From contig OZ234495.1 in assembly GCA_965153455.1 (NCBI GenBank), positions 17,294,875 through 17,358,874 of the forward strand: a DNA stretch of 64,000 nt, in the 5' to 3' direction. How positions within the stretch are numbered: the stretch's first letter is position 1; each line of letters opens with the position of its first letter. A model generated the notes under the pieces. It searched no databases, had not been told where the DNA came from, and saw nothing but the letters and a program-made list of their open reading frames with translations. The position numbers were made by a program, and so were the translations under genes. Source of the stretch: Sphagnum compactum (Eukaryota > Bryophyta > Sphagnopsida > Sphagnales). Of the stretch, positions 39,001 to 51,345 are shown piece after piece.

Positions 39001-39959
39001 TTGTAGGTCTAAGTTTAAAACCTTTCAAATAATCAACAAATTAAACAATATATCATTATTATTGAAATTAAGTTGGAATTCCAAAAATAAAATAAAAACG
39101 ATTTATATTAATTTGTCTTATTGTAGAGGCCTTTGAATCGAAGTAGTGGTGGATTAAGCATCCTCCATATGAGCGGGGAAGAAGCTTCTTCTAGACTAAG
39201 TCCAACAACAAGTACTCATGGAAGTGATGGTGGAGACCTTGATGTCATGGCTCAATGCCTAGAATCACTAGGGCAAACCAAGAAGCCATGTACCTTGAAT
39301 ACGATTACACAACTTTCTCCCAATAGTTCGGATATCTCCGAGGTGGGTTTCTTCAACATCATCACATCATGTAGTAACTAACAAAGGGTGGCTTGTAATT
39401 AAACTCATGGCGACAATATTTTGATTGGTTTCTTTTATTCTCAATTCTAATTATAGTTTTCAAAACGCTTCATTTTCTATAAGCAATATTAAAGAAGGAA
39501 AATAAGACTGCACCTTCTCCCTTGAAAATCATACAAGGATTCATTCACCTATGGTTAAATGCTACTATTGGGAATGGATTTCATTGGCGGCATTATCATC
39601 ACAAAAATGATAAATTTTAAAGATTTACAACTTTTGGTTTCTTTTTTTTTGAATCAACTTAATCACATCTCCTTTAGTCCCATTTTGAAAATATCACTCA
39701 AATCTCTAGTCAATGGTTTTTTTCCCCCTTAATGTGCATGTGCATGTTGTGTCCAAAATTGTTCAAGTGTTACCATATACGAATATCTCAAAAACTATGA
39801 CAAACAAACAAAAATTGGTTTCTGCAAAATGCATTTACATGGTGTTCAAAGATTTGTTGTGATTTGCAGGAACAAGATGCAAAAGAAGATGACATTGTTG
39901 ACATCAATCAAACATCCGCTGAAGAATTAGATGATGATTCTAGTGATGATGATTTTTGA
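36009..39959 (+). CDS. IFT38: intraflagellar transport protein IFT38 (CLUAP1/qilin)
   Basis: Subunit of the IFT-B complex, needed to assemble cilia; in plants this means the flagella of sperm. Ten exons fit in phase: 36009-36030, 36197-36308, 36670-36754, 37364-37489, 37744-37872, 38006-38223, 38384-38573, 38774-38935, 39127-39342 and 39870-39959, giving 449 aa, close to the family norm. The first exon codes only for MSFTHIR plus one base, aligning with the family start before the LGYP block. Further matches are the calponin-homology-like N-domain (about 1-120; [16 protein letters not shown]), the coiled coil (about 185-295; [20 protein letters not shown]) and an acidic tail ending DDDF. The tiny first exon and the exon 8 acceptor (38774) are the least certain parts. 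It ends about 550 bp from the convergent ARF gene. Confidence 0.94.
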
Positions 39960-40508
39960 ATTTAGCATATTTTAATTTCACTAACATGATTTATACCTAG
40001 TTTCATGAACACAAAATGGTCTTTTCAACTATGTGTGTAGAAATTGGGAAATAAAAACAGTGTCAAGCACTATTTTCTGCCCCAGAAACCCAGTTTCTAG
40101 TTTCTACCATATTGTCTAAAGGGTTGCTTTAAGATCCATACAGATGTACCATGCAAGTTTTGAGTCTGTCCAACAACAGAATTTCAACTGCGGTTTTTGA
40201 AAGGTCTCCATGAGCATGTGCAACAAATCACAAGCTAAGTGGACTGTATCTGCTTAGGCAAAAGGGAAAAACCCAATCTTTACAACCCCTGCTGCAAATG
40301 AAATGCTTGAAACGAATGATTCTCAAACTAAGAACATGGTACTTGTTAGTCAGGATTCTTGAAAGCTCCCACTTTTCACATAGCTGCAAAATTAGAGGTC
40401 CAATTTACAATAGATATCTGCCTGATGAGCAGTCAAAAAAATTGCCTCCAGAAAATTCTACACTCTGGAGGCTGTCAGACAGGAGAGATGAACTTTGATA
40501 TATACATC
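39960..40508. other. convergent 3' region between IFT38 and ARF
   Basis: Holds both 3' UTRs. No ORF of note. Confidence 0.4.
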
Positions 40509-43500
40509 TTACTTTGAGCCAGGCATCAGTGGCGACATATCTTGAACATCAGCTTGCACCTCATCCTCAGAGCCTTCCTCAGTGGTAGAAGACACTATCT
40601 TCAAACTTCTTACACAGCTGCAGAACTCCCTGTTGCATACAAAGAAGGTTAGATACATCAAAAGAAAAGAGCAATCAATGAAGACAAACAAAGCCAGAAG
40701 AGCATGGAACTCCTACCCCCAAGGATCATCCCCAACAAGGAGGACATCTCCTTCATGGTCTGTATAAACCACTTGCCACTGTTTGTCAGGACTTTCAAGC
40801 TGGCCATGCAGGCTGAACATGTTTTCCAGTGCACGCTTCAACTCAGAATAGCTTTCATATCTGGTCAGATCAACTGATCGGCCCGGTTCACCCTGCTTAT
40901 GGACCTTGATAAAACTCCGGACAGGAAAGGGAGAGTGCTTCAGAACTGCATGTGTCTTCTTCACAGCCAACTCTCTAGAGTTAGAGTCTCCAGAATTTGT
41001 TGGGCCTGATGATAAATGCTCAACATCTACCTCTGCTTCTTTAAGTGGTTTGGCAGAGGTTGGGATTGGGGGATTGTCCCCATTAAGAGCAAAGCCAAAA
41101 AGTTTGCACTGTGGCCTTGGTGGTGGTGGTGGTGGTGTGGAGGCAATAAGCTTTCCTTCTTGATCCTCCCAGCTTGGAAAAGACTCTCCTCTTGCTCCCA
41201 CTGAATGAGATGAAGATGCCGCACCATCAGGCATTACAGGGGGTATTGTTATAGGCCATATAGGGGCTGGGGAGGACAGATCCTCACTCTCAGGCATGGA
41301 GGCCAAATGTGGTGGATTAGAGGGCCATAGCAGTTTCATGGCTGGGTCCCAGACGCTTGAAGAGTTGACTGAATTCTGGATGTCATCACTTCCACACAGA
41401 GGCTTGCCAGTTGAAGACAACCTAGGACTAGGACTGTCTTTGTGTTCCTTATGCTCTCGCAAATAGTTTTGAACACAAAGCCGAAGATGCTCTTGCTCTC
41501 TCTCCACATTGTGTTGTGAGGGTTGGAGTGTGAGGACTCCTGTGAAATCACATCTCTGGATACTACGTGAAATGTCACCTCCCAGACAGTCCTTAGGCTG
41601 CTGCATTGGCAGCCAACCTTCTCTTCCTGTGCTGTCTTGTGCCATCAAAGGTGATTTAAGCACTCCTTCACACTTTACAGCTCTACCAGAAACCCTCCAG
41701 GATGTGCCACCTTCCTCATCCTCCCGCAGTTTTGGAGCCCCCTGATCGTGAATGAGAACTCTTGCTAGCTTGGTGGAATGAAAGGACTCTGGAGTGCTTT
41801 GACATGTCGCTGTACACATAACAATATTTAGTTCAGGACCTTTCATCTACCAATCATGTCTGCACAGCAAAGGTGCAACTGTAGCATCTCCAATGCAAGT
41901 CCTTCTGTGACCTTCAAGGAAAGATAAATGATGGATTGTTGTGTGCATTCTGCAAAATGGAATTTTACCAAGGGTAGGTTTGTTTGGTCGCCGCTTTTGG
42001 GAAGGATTTTGCCCCAGGCTGAGTGGAGGCAGGATTGCCACACTATTGAAAGGCTCTATCTCCCAAAGTGATACCCTTTCTTGCCTCTCACTAGCTGCAG
42101 ACTCATCCCATTCCACCTGCCACACAGAAAGTATGTTCCAGGAATTGAGTTTGAATAGTGCACTTGAACTAGACCTCCCTTTCATGGAAGAGAAGAGCCT
42201 TGAGGATGTCGTGAAAAGCACATATTTCAACTATGTGATGCAATACATTATGTGGTAAGCTTGTACCTTTAGAGACCGCCAATATGAATTAGGCCATCTC
42301 ACAGGGTCAACATCACCTATACCAGTGATGGTCCCTGCATATCTGCAATAAAAAGGAACTAACATAAGTTGCCCCACTCTGGCAAAAACTACCAAATAAC
42401 ATCAGGAACAACTTTGTTCAAACCAAGCTCCCACACTTAGGGCAACTCAGAATTACCTTCTCTCTGTCAAATCCGCTGATTCAAACCTCATCTTAAAGCG
42501 CATTCCCACTGAAGCAGTGCTGTTTATAGCTTTCACATACTTGTGATATGGGATAACAAATTCAGACAAACAGGTGCTGCACACTTGAAAGTTCACAATT
42601 TAGAATCCTATGTGTAGTCAAATTGCATACTTTCAAGGAGGAGGCTGTGAACTGAAACCAAGTTCTTGGGAGTACCAAACATATGCATTTTATCAAGTCA
42701 ACAGTTAGACCACAACAGACCTGGGGTGATAGATAACACTAAAGCGAAGCTTCTCCATGGCAGCATGAGCAGCAGTTGCAAGAACACCAATGTGGGTACT
42801 CTGGTTTGAAACAACCATACTGGGTGCATCTTGCTGTTGCTTTGGAGCTCGCCTTACTCCTAACCTCAGCTGCTCATTCTCCCCACTGAACAATAAAGTA
42901 GTAGTCAGAAATAAGGTACTTGTCTGGAAAGGGGAGAGGAAATCTAGTGTTTGAGATCTTCAATTACCGTAGGAAAAGAACAGAATCTCCCGCAACAAGC
43001 CGTTTGCTACTTACGAACACACTCCAGCCTGTAGTAAGTAGATGGCGACGCGGATGCCCTGCACAAGAATCAGGCTCTAGCATGTTTTGAGGGGTTCTCT
43101 TGCAACTAAAATTTTTCTCATTCCTATCTCCAATGTCAATCATCAGTCATCATTCCCAATCATTTATCCTCCACCAAAAACCTCTGGTATATTCAACCAT
43201 TTTCTAGAGCCAAAGCTGACAGTAGTGGGCAAAATAGTGGATCACACCTCGATAGATGTGTCGGAACTTCCACTCTACACCATGTACATCTTTGGCCACC
43301 AACTCTTGGCAAGGTGGGTTCATTGTATAGTCCTGTATCGGGCCACACACAAAGTTAATATCAGTAACAAAGTTGAATAGTTTACACCGTACATACACAT
43401 GAAATCTTCAAGAGAAGATTCTGCAGAGCACATCCCCCTCCCCATGCGGAAAATGATTACCAGTTCTGGAAGACACTCTTCAGCTGCTCTCCTTGGGACA

Positions 43501-44737
43501 GAGAAGCCTCCATGTGTGCTAGTATCACTTGCTGTCAATGTCTTGCAAAAGGAGTTTCTTTTCCTCTTTGCAGCAGGTGGTGGTTCCTCTGAGACTAATG
43601 GCTTCTCACTCTGTGATAAAACCAGAATAAGTAGGAAATAATGGATGACATGACTTCAAAGATCAAAAACAATAATGTATTGGGGGGTAAGGGAGGGCCC
43701 AGTGTGACTCCATACCTCACGAACTGGTGTGAGGTCCATCTGGGCATACAATTTGTCGGTGTCAGGATGTGCCTGTTAGATAAGACCAACATATGTATGA
43801 GATTGCACAGGAAACTCCACAGTAACACTTTGAATGTGACCCTTATGTAGTTGTGGCTAGCCAAAAAACAAACATGACAAGAATAAGCGTGGTCGTAACC
43901 TTGTGAGTGTAACTCAACAAAGTATCAGATCATCGCTTTTATCATAAATGGGAGTAGCTAGGTGTCATTACTCTCATTGACTTCATCAGGTCCTGATGAT
44001 GGGTTTAGACAACTGACTACATAATCTGTCAACATTTTGGGTGAAAACATTTAAACAAAAATCTGCGTCTTCAGTTCCTGTTGCATTTCTAAAAGCAAAG
44101 GGAAGAACACACTCAGTCACAATGTTGGCCACCACTTGAAGAAACAGCACTAATCAAAACAGCCAAATAGTATCATCATTTCACTGCAACAAGCTAGCTT
44201 TGGAGGCAACAACTTCATTTCTTTTTAGCTTGGCCTGCACAGGCAAGCATCTAAGTCTCAGGCATAGAGAGGTGTTTAGATGTGGGTGGCTAGATATTCA
44301 TAACCACATTTGAGAAATGCTTAAACTATCTCACTCCTACAGTATTCATGATAGCTAGCAGCCTGAGATCTCCATGTCCGTGCGTACCATGAGGGTAATA
44401 TCAGTAAGCCGACACAGAATGTGTGGTGGGAGATTATATTGTGGGATAGGAGGTTGGACTACTGCCTGTGGTGTACAATTGGCAACCTGCACACCACACC
44501 ACAAAAAACAGAAAAAGCACTAAGTGCTTCTGCTTTCAACAAACACTGATTGATGCTCATGGACAGAAGAATAGCAAAGAGTGGACTAGGTAACCAAAAT
44601 CTTTACCTGCTCAAGATGGCCTTGTGGCCAGTAGACCACAAGGCTGTTCACTGGAGGTAAAGATATGAGGGGCCCTGCACAGGCATGCCAAAGCTCCGAA
44701 TCTAGGTCATTATCTGCACAAAAGCCAAAGGGGGATG

Positions 44738-44781
<44 letters not shown>

Positions 44782-44949
44782 CAAGTGAACGTTTACTGCA
44801 ATGTGCATACATACATACATACCTGGAATGCCAACGGTCGAAGAATCGGACGAGGAGGGAAGAAGAGTAGGACACCGAGACATCGGAGGTGAAGCATTGT
44901 GTTGTTGCAAGGTCATTATGGCACTGCCATTGCTTGACCTCATCATCAT
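40509..44949 (-). CDS. ARF: auxin response factor, class B (ARF3/ARF4-like)
   Basis: Nuclear factor that binds TGTC-type auxin response elements; class B members mostly repress. Thirteen exons in phase: 44823-44949, 44607-44713, 44388-44486, 43716-43772, 43461-43610, 43248-43332, 42968-43058, 42721-42885, 42457-42576, 42267-42342, 41969-42116, 40717-41809 and 40509-40629, giving 812 aa. It starts with an LWHACAGPL block, then the B3 domain (about 151-252; [27 protein letters not shown]), the ARF middle domain (about 277-365; [16 protein letters not shown]), a KLFGF motif like the TOPLESS-contacting motif of repressor ARFs, and a complete PB1 domain (about 704-790) with the basic Lys and the acidic DHEGD face plus DDPW. 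The RRAAEE form and QELVAKD point to ARF3/4 rather than ARF1/2. The start at MMMRSS is the first in-frame ATG after a stop; an extra upstream exon is possible. Confidence 0.92.
44739..44778. repeat. (GA)n microsatellite in ARF intron 1
   Basis: About 20 uninterrupted AG dinucleotides, followed by a (CATA)n run at about 44806-44822 that abuts the exon 1 donor. Confidence 0.9.
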
Positions 44950-46130
44950 CCCAGCAGCAGCAGCAGCAGCACCTGACTGACACGGTGAAGTTGCGTTCAA
45001 ACAGTACCTATTCTGGAAACCTCCCTTTGTTCAAGACTTACATGTTCTATGTGACCAGAACCACGAGTAAGCAAAAAAGCACCTGCAAGAACCATAAGAT
45101 ATTCTTTTATCCAAACTCTTCTGTCTAGTGCAGCAGCAAGCAAGAAGCCTCCGTGCCTGCAATTATTCCCTTCCTTCCAGCCACAAAAAACAGGCATGTA
45201 AAACACAGTTTTCTTCACGATCTTCACTGCCGGTATCCAAGCCGCCAACTCTCGCTTAAAACAACGACACTTCTGCGGCAGCTTCTTCTACTTGCCGCAT
45301 GATACGATGATCCACTATCATACTGTAGGTCGTCTATTATCGTGCTCACAGAATCCTCAACTCCAAATTCGCTGCCGCACTAGCCATCCTCCATAAGCCA
45401 GTCAGACCGCCGAAAAATTCTCCTCCCTCCTCCCTCCTCCTCCTCTACATGCATAATACTCCAGCATGCACAATTTTCTTCCCTCCTCTTGCGCAAAGTC
45501 ACAACGTACGTACCTGCTGCTCCCAGACGAGAAACCAGAAATCAACAACAACAACAACAACAAGAAAGCCTCAACCACCTCAAAAATGGACACACAAAAC
45601 AGAAGGCCACATGTAAAAACAATTTAAAAAAAAGAAAAAAAACCACCAAACAAACAAACAAACAAACCAAACCAAACCAAACCAAACCAAACCAAACCAA
45701 ACCAGCTTGGCAGCAGCGAAAGACGGACAAGAATCAGGCAGAAAACCGAAGAGAGAGACACACAGAGAAAGAATGGCGTACAGGGAGGGGAGGAAAGGAG
45801 TTCGTGCGAAAGCGGGGACGAGAAACGACGGCGGCGTCGACAGTCCGGCCGGCCGGCAGGCCCACGGCATCCGCTTGTCAGCCGACCCGCGGTAGCCGAG
45901 AAACAGAAACACCAGAAGACAAGGGCGCGACTGGTAGGTACGTACGAAGGTCCCTCACACGCCCACCGGACCGACCGACCGACCGACCGCCCGCTCGCCC
46001 TTGAACTCCCACTCCCTGTCGGTAAAAACAGCAAGCCGAGACAGAGGGTAATAAAGTAATAAGTTAGAAAGGCGTGCTTGTAGAAGACTAGAATTTTTAC
46101 CTCCCAAAAATTCGAGTAAAAAAAGGCCAC
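44950..46130 (-). other. leader and promoter region of ARF
   Basis: Non-coding. Carries (CAG)n, (CAA)n, (AAAC)n at 45647-45666, (AAACC)n at 45664-45704 and (GACC)n near 45970. Long minus frames here are by-products of these repeats. ARF3-type leaders often hold small upstream frames; several short ATG frames occur but none can be singled out. Confidence 0.45.
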
Positions 46131-46180
46131 CACCCGCGGGTTCGGTAGGTACCTATTTATTTCTGCCGCGTTAAATAGGG

Positions 46181-46217
46181 ATAGGTAGGTAGATAGGTAC
46201 CTACGTACGTACCTACC
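46181..46217. repeat. imperfect palindrome of GGTA/TACC units
   Basis: GGTAGGTA near 46184 pairs with TACCTACC near 46209 around GGTACCTACGTACG. It could form a hairpin or cruciform. It lies upstream of the ARF gene; no function is known. Confidence 0.6.
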
Positions 46218-46219
46218 CT

Positions 46220-47418
46220 TTTATCTACGTGGAGGTCTTTCTCATCTCCTAAGAGATGCTAGTGACCAATCAGAAGCTGACAACAGTGCGACCGCTTCTT
46301 CCTACCGTTGCGCCATTGGCTTGTCTATTTACCTATTTGTCAAAAAATATTTTTGGTGTAATTGAGTTTTTAAAAAAAAATTACTGGCGAGATTTCGCCA
46401 AAAATAGAAATAGAAAACTAGGAATTGGAAAAAGAAGTGATTTTCAAATTTTCAGTAGCCAGAAGTGGTTTTTTTCTTTAAGTAAATTTTTTCATAAGGA
46501 TGATGATTGCCACTTTGGCTACAAACATAAATTCCAAAAGGGCACACTGAATTGAAATGGGGGACTTTACATACACCCTACTTACATGGCTGCATTTTCA
46601 CTAGCTATTTAGTATATTTACATGGAGGTTAACAAATGTAACTTAGTGTGTGCCACTTTCATGGCATTTTGATATTAGTGAGAAATAAGTGTTTTCTGAG
46701 GTTTTTTGAGTTCCCAAATTTCGAAAAATAACTTAAATCTATATTTAAAAAATTACCAGATTATATATCTATTGAGTTCCAGTAGATAGCTAGAAATTAA
46801 GGAAATATGCTTAAATTTATTTAACTTTCATATATTTTTTAGCAAAATTCATATGGATGATTGCCCACTTCAGCTACATCAAATTTCTATTTTCATTTTT
46901 TTTAAAACACAAATTCTCAAACCATTGGTTGTGTGTGTGTGTGTGTGTGCTTTTTTTCAATTTTTTAATTTAGTCAAAATTCCATTTAAAAAATTAAGGA
47001 CAAAATTTTGTTTTTGTGAATTTTGTTGTTCTAGTGAATTTTCTGGACAAACTTTTTCTTTAATTGAAAAAAAGGGGATTTTTTTTAAAAATGTAAAATT
47101 GACTCATTTTTCTTTCTTTTTTGAAAAATTCCAAACTTTTGATATCAAAAATTTGAAAAAAAAAAGAAAGAAAGAAAAAAAAGAACCTGGTTGAAAGTTG
47201 CCAAGTAGGTAATGTTGAGAACAATATTGCTCACCAAGCAAGGCACAAAGGGATTTCATTCTTAAGCCATATTTTGGCCCAATTGTGCATATGCTGATTT
47301 TGTCAGTATGCACTTTTGTCATTAACTGTGGTTTGACCGTATCTATAAGTTCGAACAACAAGACATTAGTGTTACACTTGTTCAGACTTCTACTCCAATT
47401 TTGTCTCTCTCTTCGAAT
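46220..47418. other. gene-free AT-rich DNA with a TG microsatellite
   Basis: (GT)n at about 46930-46949. A GGATGATTGCC-ACTTCAGCTACA-like segment near 46855 recurs at about 56056 and, weaker, near 46500, so an old interspersed repeat is present. Confidence 0.4.
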
Positions 47419-47780
47419 AGAGTTATGAGTAATGTCACCCTCTCTTCACCCTCTCTTTCACCCCCTATCCCCTCTTTCAATGGCATCCACAAAGTAAGGT
47501 AATTGTATTAAATCTCAGCATTTAATGAACAACGTTCGGGAGTACCTAATTGCAGTAGAGGTAGGAGCAATGCAAATATACGTAGCAGCAGTGGAGGCGC
47601 TCAGGGAAAAGGAAAGACAGGGTGAAACTCAGTTTACCACCAAAATTGGTGGGAAAAACTAGTTTGGGTCCCAGTTATTTCCTTTTGTAAACTTTTAATT
47701 CCCAGCTACGCGTTTGCTGCCCTCTTATGCCAAAACTGGCTGTTCTCGCCCCCTAATTGCATGACTTTATGGACAACTCT
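47419..47780 (+). mobile_element. MITE family R1, copy b (best preserved)
   Basis: Inverted ends AGAGTTATGAGTAATGTCA and TGACTTTATGGACAACTCT bound 362 bp. The family consensus end appears to be AGAGTTATCCATAAAGTCA. The superfamily is not clear because the target duplication is eroded. Related copies: 21200-21490, 50097-50190 and 55850-56020 (inverted). Confidence 0.7.
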
Positions 47781-50095
47781 GTTTGCTTCCTTTGTGTCCC
47801 CTTTATTCCACCTAGAACATGACACATTCTCTGTTGCCTTCTTCGCGACTCAGGCTACACCATATGAACCCATCTATTGGCTTTGCTTTTCCGTAGTACC
47901 TTTACCATTTCGGAATGTTATTGATGATTTTTTTAGGGTTTTTTTTCACTTTGAGAGCAAAAGAATAGTATTTCCTGAAATTCCTACAGTTGGCCTGAAA
48001 ACGAAACATCAAGTAATGTTGCACTACTTAGACACACCACCGCACCTCCAAGCACTTTACGATAGGCAATCAGTCGTAATATCAAACAAATTTCTAGAAT
48101 TTGCATTGTGAGCATTTATTTTTGAGAAAAATAAAAGAATTGCTTAAAATAATTTAACTATTATTGGAGTGGTTAAACCTCAAAATCGGCATTCATTGAA
48201 AAATATTAAATTATTGTTGGAATGGTTAAGATACTACCTACCGTATGGGAGTTTGTTTGATGATTTTATAAAAGAAATGATCAAGTGGATTGTTTGAGTT
48301 CATGGACATTTTACTCTATGGATTGGTAGAATCAGAACATGATAAAAGGATTTGTCCTTTGAAGTTGGCAAACCTTCATGGTGACCACCAAACCCCACTT
48401 TTTGTGACTACTTTGGGGCAGCTTCAACACATGTCCATAAAATGAATAATTAATTAATTAATTTCAAACATTCCATGTTGAAAATAGAATATTCTTGAAT
48501 ATTCTTTAAAATATTTTCCATGTTCCTTTAAAAAATCAATGTTCATTAAAATGTTTTTGGCTGAAAATTTCAACATTTCTACAAATAATATTATTAGGTG
48601 TCCAAGCTGCCAATATACTTGGGTGCCACCTTTGAATGGACCTCTAAATTATTGTGCACGGAGGTGTGGTTCTAACACAATTTTGTGATTTAACAAGAGA
48701 AGTGGTTTTTTATAATTTATTTATTTAAGTTTTGAGATGTTGGTCAAGCAGTGATAGTCCATAACTGTATTTAGCCAAATTTGGCAATATTCAAAATATG
48801 AAAGTATAAAATCTTAAGTACCCTTTACATATTGTATGCAATTGTGGTGATTTTTGGCAAATTTTTAATTTTTTTTCAATTTGGACAATTTTTTTTCCCC
48901 AAAAAAGGGAATTTATGACAGAATATTATTTTTTGAAAATACTTTCACAAAATGGAGAAAATTAGGTCCCAGAAAAAAATCACTGAGTATGAGTGGTGAT
49001 CATTGATCATCCATTATATGATTTTGCTAAATTTGGCTATTAGAAAAAAGTAAATACATTTCAAGCATCCTTCTACATTGTTAGAAGTTGGAACCTGTTA
49101 TACAATTTTGGAATTTTTTTATAAAGGAATTCAAAATTTGGAAACAAAAAATCTCAAAGAACACTTTTTCACATAATTGAAATACAAATTCACCAACTGG
49201 TTTAAATGCACAAAGATAATTATCACTGCACTATTATGGCAATAGAAAATTTGAGAATCTCACCTCTATGAAACGATACTCATTGAGGGTTTTCCAAGAG
49301 TACCAAAATTTAAACAATTTCTTATTATAAATTGACTGTTAGTTCACTCAAGATAATTTTCAAAAATAATTCAGACCATCGAATCCAGCAATTTCATTGG
49401 TCATACCAATTTTTTTTGCGCACCTACACACAAGCCTATTCCACACCCTCTATATATTTATACATTATGGTGCTCCCTGATCGGATTTGACAGAATAAAC
49501 TGCCAAATAATTAATTAAAATTTAAATCTTAACTTTGGCACTTGGTTTTTTAATTCTGAAATTTTCAGCACGTAATGATTATTAAAAATAATAAACACAA
49601 TCTTTTCAAGTTTATGGGGACAGTCTCAGTCTTAAATTCTTGAACTTTAAGGTCTGCGATTCAAACGTGATAGTTGAAATCTTGCAAATTTTTAATTTTG
49701 TAAAGATTTCAACACAAATAAGAAATAAAATTTCAAAAGTTCAACGAAACAAAAAAATAATTATAATTTATGCCAAAATTGTTCATGTTGCACCAAACAT
49801 GCCCCAAAAAATTCTAAAATTAATATTTGAAAATAAAAATAATTCTCTAAAAGAGCAAATGAAATGAGCACCTACCTAGTCATCAGTTGTGTGTGTTCAC
49901 TTTTGCTGAGAGTGACAAAAAGTGTGTATGAATGAATGAATGAATGAATGAGGGTCTCTGGACTCTGGCATGTTGGTCTGCCTGCCTGCCTGCCTGCCTC
50001 GCTTCCTTCAGCCCAGATATTTGATTCTTCTGCAACACAAAATCATCAGTAAGTACCCTTCAAATGCCAGGAATGTTTTTTTTTATTAAAAATAC
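47781..50095. other. gene-free AT-rich DNA with microsatellites
   Basis: (ATGA)n at 49928-49951 and (CTGC)n at 49977-49999. The open frame at 47761-48111 begins inside the MITE and matches nothing I know. Confidence 0.4.
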
Positions 50096-50096
50096 C

Positions 50097-50190
50097 TACC
50101 TAGTTTCCCAGCTAGCTACACGTTTGATGCCCTATTATGCTGAAACTGGCCGTTCTCGTCCCCTAATCGCCTGACTTTGCCAATAACTCT
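50097..50190 (+). mobile_element. MITE family R1, copy c (right-end fragment)
   Basis: Matches the last 100 bases of copy b: TTTGATGCCCTATTATGC, GGCCGTTCTCGTCCCCTAAT and CCTGACTTTGCCAATAACTC. Confidence 0.65.
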
Positions 50191-51111
50191 AGTATGCAAC
50201 ACTGCTGCAGTTGTTGGGAAGAGGTTGAGAACTGATTAGGTTGGAGCTACCATAGTAGCTTTTGCCATTATTCCAGCAGTAATTAAATTTTTCAGTTCCC
50301 ACATTGACGAAACGAATAATTATTATTTTTAAAAATGAACCTGTTTTATTAATTTTAAAATTATGATTTTTTTCCATCATTTTCTATGATATTATGACAT
50401 GAGTAGTGAAATTATTCAGGGTATAGCCTATAATAATTAGGATGATTTTCAACATGTCAATTTTGAATTTTTGCAAAATTTCATTTCACTATTTTGGGGA
50501 TTATTTAATAACGAAACTGACCTTAGGTCAAGGTATCTAGTTTATAACCAAATTTTCTTGGGGATGATCCTCACTTTAAAATTATCCTTGTGGAGAGAAT
50601 TAACTTATATCTTGGGCACATAAACCCCAGTTTCAGGTCATTTAAAACCCATACTCGACTCAAAATAATGTGTATAGGCCATTTTACGGCGGTTAGTGGA
50701 GATGCTCTTAATTGTAACAACCCAATGTTAACTGCAGATCCCAATTTTAATAACCAGATAACTTATGATGATGGGGGAGGGGGTGATAACGTTCTTTCAT
50801 CATCAAATGGAGAACGGATTTCACTTATTGAAATTTTTTTATACCTTAGCCTAGGGTCAATTTCCACATAGACAAAACAAATAATTTTTTTTTTTTCAGA
50901 AAATATATTATTTAAACATTTGGAGAAATTATATATTTTTCCATCATTACTATAATAGTGTGATATGAGTATTGAAATTTATTTAAAGTGTTAACCTATG
51001 ATACTCTTACCCACATAAAATGTGCTTCGGATGTAAAACAATAAAAACTTACCAACTTGATTTTAAAAATAAGTTTCAAACAACATATTTGCACAAGATG
51101 TGTAAGTTGGC
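50191..51111. other. gene-free AT-rich DNA
   Basis: One Harbinger-like end, GTGGAGATGCTC followed by TTA (about 50697-50710), occurs without a visible partner; probably a truncated MITE. Otherwise nothing. Confidence 0.4.
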
Positions 51112-51345
51112 AATCTAACAATTTTGTTGTGAATTGGTTTAATTGTTTGAACGATCCTTAAGGCACAATCTAACAATTTTGTTGTGAATTGGTTTAATTG
51201 TTTTGAACGATCCTTAAGGCACAATCTAACAATTTTGTTGTGAATTTTTGGTTTAATTGCTTGAATGATCCTTAAGGCACAATCTAACAATTTTGTTGTG
51301 AATTTTTGGTTTAATTGCTTGAATGATCCTTAAGGCACAATCTTT
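51112..51345. repeat. 55-58 bp tandem repeat, four full units
   Basis: Units start AATCTAACAATTTTGTTGTG at 51112, 51167, 51223 and 51281, with a partial fifth at 51339; each ends near CGATCCTTAAGGCAC or TGATCCTTAAGGCAC. Copies are nearly identical, so the expansion is recent. Confidence 0.92.

Noticed and set aside
40713-41846. 377-codon minus frame as an independent gene
   Set aside because: It is the large penultimate ARF exon; its apparent start lies in an intron.
44823-45000. ARF translation start at 45000
   Set aside because: The codon there is TTG, not ATG; the first in-frame ATG is at 44949.
45489-46133. Long frames on both strands upstream of ARF
   Set aside because: Driven by AAAC, AAACC and GACC simple repeats; no family similarity or splice support.
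47761-48111. 116-codon + frame starting MTLWTTLFASF
   Set aside because: Begins within the MITE end and matches no family; likely chance.
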